Source of the DNA: Vibrio sp. Of7-15
GTDB lineage: Bacteria > Pseudomonadota > Gammaproteobacteria > Enterobacterales > Vibrionaceae
NCBI RefSeq assembly: GCF_022347565.1
Contig: NZ_JAKRGH010000003.1
Span: forward strand, 124,001-188,000
Direction of reading: 5' to 3'
Length of the DNA: 64,000 bases
Shown one piece after another: positions 58,406 through 64,000 of this stretch. The notes beneath the pieces are model-generated. The model was not told the DNA's origin and did no database searches. It saw only the letters and a program-made list of their open reading frames with translations. Position 1 is the first letter of the stretch. Each line of letters begins with the position of its first letter. Both the position numbers and the translations under genes were made by a program.

Positions 58406-59449
58406 ATGTCTGTGGACTTGTTCAATGGTTCTTTCTTAGCCGCTACACTAAATATGGCAGCCGATATTCCTGCTCAAGAATGGCAACTTGATAGTGGTGC
58501 TAATGTCATTTTTCATGGTCGTGGAATACTTGAAATTATTCCGGCAGTGGCTGGTAATAAAGATCTTATCATTTCGACGGGGATTCATGGGGATGAAACT
58601 GGCCCAATGGAAATCACGGATCAATTAGTGATGGATGTGTTACAAGGTCACGTCGATCTGGCTCATCGTTGCCTTTTCATTATTGGTCACCCACAGGCAA
58701 CCAATGCATTTACCCGCTTTATCGATGTAAACCTCAACCGCTTGTTTGATGGGGTTCAGCAAGAAACCAACCTAGAAACACAAATTGCTAATCAGTTACA
58801 AGGGTACGTGCGTAAGTTCTTTAGCTCATCATTAGAAAACCAAGAGTTATGGCACCTTGATTTACATAGCGCTATCCGTGATTCTGAGCATTATACTTTT
58901 GCTGTCAGCCCTTATACAAATAAAGCGACCCGCAGTGAGGAGCTTGCGTGCTTCTTACAAGAAGGCGAGGTAGAGGCGTTAATGTTATCAACTTCTCCAT
59001 CACCGACTTTCAGTTGGTTCAGTGCGGAAAATTTTGCAGCGCAAGCATTAACAATGGAACTGGGTAGAGTAGCACCACTGGGTGAAAATAATTTGGATGA
59101 GCTAGCGGCGTTTTCGAAGGCTTTACGTAATCTAGTGTGTGTTCAACACGCAAGTGATACAAAGTGGGACGGAGATTCAGTTAAGGTTTATGAGGTCAGC
59201 AGAACATTAACGAAGCTAAGTAATGACTTTGCTTTAACCTTCCCAAATGATACCGCTAACTTCACGTATTTTTCAGAAAACACCTTATTGGCTACAGATG
59301 AGAATGGCATCTCTTATTCAGCGATTGAAGGTGGAGAAGCGGTTGTATTCCCAAATGCTAACGTAGCTATTAACCAAAGAGCTTGCTTATTAGTTAAACC
59401 CGTTTTAACTGAGTTCAATAGTGGGCAGTTAGTAGTAAAAGCGAAATAG
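58406..59449 (+). CDS. astE: Succinylglutamate desuccinylase AstE
   Basis: Zinc hydrolase that performs the last step of the arginine succinyltransferase pathway, giving glutamate and succinate. The 347-residue protein carries zinc ligands in GIHGDETGP and in DLHSAI, with a catalytic Glu in TMELGR. AAGGAG precedes the ATG. The other ast genes (astA, B, C, D) are not in this window, so astE is detached, as in Vibrio. A long inverted repeat lies just upstream. Confidence 0.93.
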   Translation: MSVDLFNGSFLAATLNMAADIPAQEWQLDSGANVIFHGRGILEIIPAVAGNKDLIISTGIHGDETGPMEITDQLVMDVLQGHVDLAHRCLFIIGHPQATNAFTRFIDVNLNRLFDGVQQETNLETQIANQLQGYVRKFFSSSLENQELWHLDLHSAIRDSEHYTFAVSPYTNKATRSEELACFLQEGEVEALMLSTSPSPTFSWFSAENFAAQALTMELGRVAPLGENNLDELAAFSKALRNLVCVQHASDTKWDGDSVKVYEVSRTLTKLSNDFALTFPNDTANFTYFSENTLLATDENGISYSAIEGGEAVVFPNANVAINQRACLLVKPVLTEFNSGQLVVKAK

Positions 59450-59486
59450 CCTCACGATTGCTATATTTTGTTGGCAAAAGCAGCAT

Positions 59487-59516
59487 AAAGAGAGGATGAG
59501 GGTGATCTTCTCTTTT
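59487..59516 (+). terminator. Terminator after astE
   Basis: AAAGAGAGGAT pairs with ATCTTCTCTTT (one G-U pair) around a seven-base loop, followed by TCATT. Confidence 0.75.
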
Positions 59517-59569
59517 CATTCAAGAACGTTACGAGTATGTTTATGGCAAATTCATCTCGTGATTAGACA

Positions 59570-60559
59570 ATGCATTTTTCTCATCTCTTAAATCAAAAGC
59601 AGACAAAGTGGCGGCGTGCTTTTATCGTCTCATCCATTTTTCTATTTTTGATGGCTCTTCTTGCACTTTCCGTTGGCGAGTTGTTTATTTTTCCGCTTTC
59701 TCCACAAGGCGAATTAGAAAGTCAGCTATTGTACCAGTTAAGAATGCCAAGGCTGATTGCTGCCATTGTGATTGGTGCGGCGTTGGCGGTGTCAGGGGCT
59801 AGTTTACAAGTGTTACTGGGAAACCCATTAGCCGAGCCTGGGGTGCTAGGTATTTCAGGTGGTGCCAGCCTTGCTTTGGTTGTGTTGCTCTTTGTTCTTC
59901 CTGTTATCCCAAGCCCAGCACTTTCTATGATAGCAGCAATGTTAGGTGCACTATTTTTTACCATAATTTTGGTGGGGCTGGCGACAAAGTTACGTCTATC
60001 AACGTCGCGTACATTATTGGTTGGTGTGGCACTTGGTATCCTGTCGGGGGCTGTAGTGACCTGGGCATTTTATTTTAGCTCTGATCTAAACCTTAGATTA
60101 TTAATGTATTGGTTAATGGGTAGTATCGGTGGTGTTAGTTGGCAACAGCTATCGGTGGTCGTGATCATGATCCCGGTTATTTTTTGGTTATGCCGTAAAG
60201 GAAAAAGCTTAGATCAACTGATGATGGGGGAGACCTATGCGAAGCAGTTAGGTCTTGATACAGACAAGCTACGGTGGCGTTTGATTATTGCGGTGTCGTT
60301 ATTAGTGGGGGCGAGTGTTGCCTTAGCTGGCGTGATAGGTTTTATTGGGCTGGTGGTTCCTCACTTGTTGAGGTTGGCTTTTGGTACGGAAAACCGATTT
60401 TTATTGCCTTTATCTGCTATTGTTGGCGCGGCTTTATTGGTGTTTGCTGACACGCTAGCACGAGTTTTATTGCCTTCCGCTGAGTTACCCGTTGGTGTAA
60501 TGACCACATCAATTGGCGCACCTATCTTTATATGGATGTTGTTGAAAAATCATGCTTGA
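59570..60559 (+). CDS. btuC: Vitamin B12 ABC transporter permease BtuC
   Basis: Inner-membrane FecCD/BtuC-family permease of 329 residues with about ten hydrophobic helices. The family motif [19 protein letters not shown], then [16 protein letters not shown] is present, as is the cytoplasmic coupling segment and [10 protein letters not shown]. It overlaps btuD by eight bases. A siderophore permease is possible in principle, but the pairing with a BtuD-like ATPase supports B12. The upstream 53 bases after the terminator are too short for a cobalamin riboswitch. Confidence 0.9.
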   Translation: MHFSHLLNQKQTKWRRAFIVSSIFLFLMALLALSVGELFIFPLSPQGELESQLLYQLRMPRLIAAIVIGAALAVSGASLQVLLGNPLAEPGVLGISGGASLALVVLLFVLPVIPSPALSMIAAMLGALFFTIILVGLATKLRLSTSRTLLVGVALGILSGAVVTWAFYFSSDLNLRLLMYWLMGSIGGVSWQQLSVVVIMIPVIFWLCRKGKSLDQLMMGETYAKQLGLDTDKLRWRLIIAVSLLVGASVALAGVIGFIGLVVPHLLRLAFGTENRFLLPLSAIVGAALLVFADTLARVLLPSAELPVGVMTTSIGAPIFIWMLLKNHA

Positions 60560-61313
60560 TGCTCAGAATATTGCTTTACCTCCCCGATTGATGCCACTGT
60601 CTATTCAGGTAAAGCCAGGTGAAATCCTTCATGTGATTGGGCCAAATGGAAGTGGTAAAAGTACCATGATCTCGTGCTTGTCAGGCTTAATATCTTGTGC
60701 GGGAGAGATTGAACTTGATGGTAAGCCACTAAATTCATTTTCTTTGGATGCACTGGCGTTTAAAAGGTGTTATTTATCTCAACAAGATAGGCCAGCTTTT
60801 TCGGTTACGGTCTATCATTATTTACATCTTTCAGTGTTAAACCCCAATATTAACCCGGAATTGTTATCACAAGTGGTCGCCCATATTACGGACGTGTTAG
60901 GCATTGCCGATAAACTCAACCGAACAATACATCAGCTTTCCGGTGGGGAGTGGCAACGAGTTCGGCTAGCTGGTGCATGTCTGCAAGTATGGCCAACACT
61001 TAATCCGGACTCTCGTTGGTTATTATTGGATGAACCCGCCGCTGCATTGGATGTTGGGCAAGAAGCAATGATGTATCAATTGATACGAGATGTTGCTCGG
61101 ATGGGAATTGGTGTTGTGGTAGCAAACCATGATCTTAACCGGACACTGAATGAAGCTGATAGTGTTTTATTATTAAAACAAGGAGTCTGCCTTGGCGTGG
61201 GAAAACCGGATGAAATCATGACGGAAACACGCCTATCTGAGGTATTCAATACATCCGTTAAAAAAGTTCAGGTAGAAGGCAGGCCGTATCTTATTTTTGA
61301 CCGCTCAATTTAA
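60552..61313 (+). CDS. btuD: Vitamin B12 ABC transporter ATPase BtuD
   Basis: 253-residue ATPase that powers BtuC. Walker A is GPNGSGKST, the signature is [13 protein letters not shown], and Walker B is [12 protein letters not shown], followed by the switch His in VANHDLN. The start overlaps the btuC end by eight bases. The periplasmic B12-binding partner btuF is not in this window. Confidence 0.92.
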   Translation: MLDAQNIALPPRLMPLSIQVKPGEILHVIGPNGSGKSTMISCLSGLISCAGEIELDGKPLNSFSLDALAFKRCYLSQQDRPAFSVTVYHYLHLSVLNPNINPELLSQVVAHITDVLGIADKLNRTIHQLSGGEWQRVRLAGACLQVWPTLNPDSRWLLLDEPAAALDVGQEAMMYQLIRDVARMGIGVVVANHDLNRTLNEADSVLLLKQGVCLGVGKPDEIMTETRLSEVFNTSVKKVQVEGRPYLIFDRSI

Positions 61314-61379
61314 TAACGCTTTGACTGTTATTGCACTCTATTACGGTGTACGGAGTGGACCATTTCGCAAGGAACCAGT

Positions 61380-63176
61380 ATGACTGCACCAAGTTGGGAT
61401 CTTACTATTGCTTATAAGAGCTTACACGATCCAAAGATTGAACAAGACATTACCCTAATTAATAAATGTTTAGAGCAACTTAATGACAATGCATCAAGGC
61501 TTGAAAGTGTTAATACGTTACAGCAAGCTCTGATCACCCGAGAAGCGGCCAGTACGTTATTGGCCACTATTAACGCCTTTGCTTCTTGTCATGCCTCTGT
61601 TGATGCATCTGATACCGAAGCCAAAGTGTTATCTAGCCGAATGGATAAGTTGGCTTCTGAGTTAGCGCAAGCATTTAGCCCATACCAAAATACACTGACT
61701 CATTGTGATATCGAATTCGTTGATCAAGTGCTCGCTTTAGACAGTGAAGTTGCGGCTCAAAGCTTTTTAATCCATGAAGAACGTAAGTTGGCGGATACTC
61801 GTCTAAGCGTAAAAGAAGAGCAGCTATTAACAGCCATGTCTGTTGATGGGCGTAATGCATGGGGCCGCTTATATAACAACGTAACAGGCTCAATGAAAGT
61901 TACTTTAGTGCTTAAAGACGGAACGACTGAAGAGCTAGGTTTATCTCAAGCGGCTAGTATTCTTTATGGGGGAGATAGTGAGCGCAGAGAACCGGCATGG
62001 CGTGCCATTCAAGAAGCAATGCAAGCAAATCAAGAGAGCTTTAGTGCAATCCTAAATGCGCTTGCAGGTTGGCGTTTAACTGAGTATGAAAAACGCAGCC
62101 ATACTCGTGAACTGCACTTTTTAGAGCCAAGTTTACACGGTAGCCGTATTGAAAAAGCAACACTAGATAGCATGATTTCTGTTGCAAAAAAGAACGCGCA
62201 TGTAGGGCAGAAAGCAGGCCGTTTAATGGCGAAGTTGTATGGCACATCGACATTAATGCCATGGGATCAATTGGCAGCAATGCCTGCTTTAGGCGATGGT
62301 GAAAGCAAAACTTATTCTTTTGATGAGGCGATCAGCATCATAAAAGAAGCGTTTACAGGTGTTGATCCTGAAATGGGAGAGTTTGTGGACATCATGGTTG
62401 AAAACAACTGGATTGATGCCGCTCCTCAGCCGAATAAACGTCTAGGTGCGTACTGTACGAAGTTTGCGGTAACACGAACGCCACTGGTCTTTATGACATG
62501 GGGCAACAGCATGTCCGATGTTTTAACATTAGCCCATGAACTTGGTCATGCTTTCCATAACTGGGTTATGAAAGACATGCCATTATGCCAAACACGCTAC
62601 CCGATGACTTTGGCTGAAACCGCCTCTATTTTTGCAGAAAATGTTGTTCGTGATGCATTAATGGAAAAGGCAAATACAGATCAGCAGCGAATTGAGATGC
62701 TATGGGAAGAAGTCTCTTCTGCTTTAGCATTATTGATTAATATTCCAGTACGGTTTGAATTTGAAAGACAATTCTATGAGCAACGTAAAAATGGTGAGTT
62801 AAGTGCTGAACAGCTAAAAACCTTGATGTCTGAAACGTGGAAAGAGTGGTATGGTGATGCAATGGAACAGGCAGATGAAATGTTCTGGGCGAGTAAGCTT
62901 CACTTTAGTATTGCAGGCGTAAGCTTCTATAACTACCCATATTTATTTGGCTATTTATTCAGTAAAGGTGTGTATGCTCAGCGCGAAATGAAAGGCGCAA
63001 GTTTCTATAGTGATTATGTTGCTTTACTGCGTGATACTGGGCGAATGCCTGCTGAAGAAGTGGTGATGGAACATTTACAAATGGATCTTACTCAAGAAGC
63101 CTTTTGGCAGCAGAGCCTAGATATGGTGAGCGAGCAAATAGATCGTTTTGAGGTGTTACTAGAGTCGGCTAAATAG
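61380..63176 (+). CDS. pepF: Oligoendopeptidase F family M3 metallopeptidase
   Basis: 598-residue cytoplasmic zinc peptidase that cleaves short peptides. The zinc motif is HELGH at 386-390 (AHELGHAFHN), and the third ligand Glu is in the downstream LAETASIFAE. No signal peptide is present. AAGGA precedes the ATG at 61380. It starts 66 bases after btuD and ends in a good terminator. Confidence 0.93.
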   Translation: MTAPSWDLTIAYKSLHDPKIEQDITLINKCLEQLNDNASRLESVNTLQQALITREAASTLLATINAFASCHASVDASDTEAKVLSSRMDKLASELAQAFSPYQNTLTHCDIEFVDQVLALDSEVAAQSFLIHEERKLADTRLSVKEEQLLTAMSVDGRNAWGRLYNNVTGSMKVTLVLKDGTTEELGLSQAASILYGGDSERREPAWRAIQEAMQANQESFSAILNALAGWRLTEYEKRSHTRELHFLEPSLHGSRIEKATLDSMISVAKKNAHVGQKAGRLMAKLYGTSTLMPWDQLAAMPALGDGESKTYSFDEAISIIKEAFTGVDPEMGEFVDIMVENNWIDAAPQPNKRLGAYCTKFAVTRTPLVFMTWGNSMSDVLTLAHELGHAFHNWVMKDMPLCQTRYPMTLAETASIFAENVVRDALMEKANTDQQRIEMLWEEVSSALALLINIPVRFEFERQFYEQRKNGELSAEQLKTLMSETWKEWYGDAMEQADEMFWASKLHFSIAGVSFYNYPYLFGYLFSKGVYAQREMKGASFYSDYVALLRDTGRMPAEEVVMEHLQMDLTQEAFWQQSLDMVSEQIDRFEVLLESAK

Positions 63177-63198
63177 TCGAACTAGATATCGGAATAAA

Positions 63199-63230
63199 GA
63201 AGCCAATGTGGTTTACACATTGGCTTTTTA
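63199..63230. terminator. Bidirectional terminator between pepF and yajQ
   Basis: AGCCAATGTG pairs with CACATTGGCT around GTTTA, with TTTTTATT on one side and a mirrored A-rich start on the other. Confidence 0.85.
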
Positions 63231-63243
63231 TTAGAAGAGTCTA

Positions 63244-63726
63244 TTAGTCACGGAAATTCGTGAACTGGAATGGTTGGCCGAAATCACCTTCACGTACTAA
63301 GGCCATAACCGCTTGCAGATCATCACGTTTTTTACCTGTGATACGAAGTTGATCACCTTGAATCGCAGCTTGAACCTTGATTTTAGATGCTTTGATTTCT
63401 TTAACTAACTTTTTCGCGATTAAAGAGTCAATACCTTGCTTGAATTCGATGTCTTGGTAGTAATTTTTACCAGAGTGAACAACGTCTTTCTCTTCCATTG
63501 CCCCTGCGTCAACACCACGTTTAGCAAGGTTACCACGTAGGATATCAACCATTTGTTTTAGCTGAAAATCATCTTCGGCGCCAAGTTTTACAACTTCACC
63601 TTTAAGTTCAAAACTTGCATCAACACCACGAAAGTCGAAACGAGTAGATAACTCACGAGTGGCGTTGTCTACGGAGTTTTTTAGTTCTACGTTATCAACT
63701 TCAGACACAATATCGAATGATGGCAT
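63244..63726 (-). CDS. yajQ: YajQ family nucleotide-binding protein
   Basis: 160-residue cytoplasmic protein (UPF0234/DUF520). It begins [11 protein letters not shown] and contains [14 protein letters not shown] and the ending FTNFRD typical of the family. Some YajQ proteins bind c-di-GMP and act through transcription factors, as reported in Xanthomonas and Pseudomonas. It is convergent with pepF and is followed upstream by the DAHP synthase gene. Confidence 0.95.
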   Translation of the reverse strand: MPSFDIVSEVDNVELKNSVDNATRELSTRFDFRGVDASFELKGEVVKLGAEDDFQLKQMVDILRGNLAKRGVDAGAMEEKDVVHSGKNYYQDIEFKQGIDSLIAKKLVKEIKASKIKVQAAIQGDQLRITGKKRDDLQAVMALVREGDFGQPFQFTNFRD

Positions 63727-63765
63727 GGTTTATTTCCTAAATAGATTTACAGTGAATATCACAGA

Positions 63766-64000
63766 TTATAATCGAGTTTTTACGGCCGTAGATAACATAT
63801 CTAACATGGTGATGGTGTCTTCCCAGTGAATACAAGGATCCGTCACCGATTGACCATATGTTAGGTTATCTAGGTTAGTTAATGGTTGATTACCCTCAAG
63901 AATAAAGCTTTCAGCCATAATACCAGCCACAAACTGGCTACCATTTGTAATTTGCTCACAGATGTCTTTAGCAACATCTAGCTGACGATGGTGCTGTTTT
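63766..64000 (-). CDS. 3-Deoxy-7-phosphoheptulonate synthase, C-terminal part
   Basis: C-terminal 77 residues of a type I DAHP synthase, the first enzyme of aromatic amino acid synthesis. The segment reads ICEQI, GIMAES, EGNQPL, TYGQSVTDPCIHWED, matching the AroG/AroF/AroH C-terminus; the conserved Glu and Asp near the metal site are present. The gene continues past the window edge, so the paralogue (Phe-, Tyr- or Trp-sensitive) cannot be decided. The stop is at 63766. Confidence 0.9.
   Translation of the reverse strand, partial: KQHHRQLDVAKDICEQITNGSQFVAGIMAESFILEGNQPLTNLDNLTYGQSVTDPCIHWEDTITMLDMLSTAVKTRL

Noticed and set aside
59450-59569. Possible cobalamin riboswitch upstream of btuC
   Set aside because: Only about 53 bases lie between the astE terminator and btuC, and no B12-box-like sequence is visible. 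A riboswitch of this class would not fit.

Overview
The window looks like chromosomal DNA of a gamma-proteobacterium in the Vibrionaceae, most likely Photobacterium or a close relative. This is inferred from gene content and order: tesA/ybbA/ybbP, phaB-phaA-phaP-phaC, hutIGUH with hutC, thrS-infC-rpmI-rplT, pheST and ihfA. The protein sequences and a periplasmic Cu,Zn superoxide dismutase fit the same placement. Base composition is moderately AT-rich and fairly even. I see no rRNA or tRNA gene, insertion sequence, integrase, prophage or CRISPR array, so this is core genome carrying a few lineage-specific signalling genes.

Layout. 1-4.7 kb: the 5' part of fabV, then tesA divergent from the ybbA-ybbP ABC exporter. 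5-9.4 kb: a complete polyhydroxyalkanoate cluster, phaB-phaA-phaP-phaC. 9.6-15.2 kb: a three-gene operon of receiver-EAL protein, periplasmic binding lipoprotein and sensor kinase. 15.3-19.4 kb: an AP2-like protein, an OmpA-type lipoprotein, a DUF2786 protein and malZ. 19.5-24.9 kb: a second c-di-GMP module with a CheX-like protein (DUF3334), a hybrid kinase and a divergent receiver-EAL protein. 25.2-31.1 kb: aerobic glpD convergent with anaerobic glpABC. 31.4-42.6 kb: mixed single genes (membrane J-domain protein, cytochrome c, ydiJ, NYN-domain protein, an arylamine N-acetyltransferase homologue, a receiver/helical-repeat protein, DUF3581, yegD, sodC). 42.8-49.2 kb: histidine utilisation, hutC and hutI-hutG-hutU-hutH. 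49.6-58.2 kb: translation genes thrS-infC-rpmI-rplT, a two-gene reverse-strand insertion, pheS-pheT and ihfA. 58.4-64 kb: astE, btuCD, pepF, yajQ and the 3' end of a DAHP synthase gene.

How the genes work together. Carbon storage (pha), glycerol 3-phosphate oxidation (glp) and histidine catabolism (hut) are each compact units with recognisable operators. Cyclic di-GMP is a recurring theme: two response regulators with intact EAL domains, each beside its own kinase, plus yajQ. Translation genes show conserved autoregulatory features: an AUU start for infC, and upstream of thrS a hairpin whose loop copies a threonine tRNA anticodon loop.

The observations most worth following are: (1) the exact CheC/CheX/FliY phosphatase motif in the DUF3334 protein beside a hybrid kinase and a c-di-GMP phosphodiesterase; (2) the operon pairing a binding lipoprotein with a kinase and a receiver-EAL protein but no transporter; (3) the arylamine N-acetyltransferase homologue with serine in place of the catalytic cysteine; (4) the hydratase-2 motif in DUF3581.
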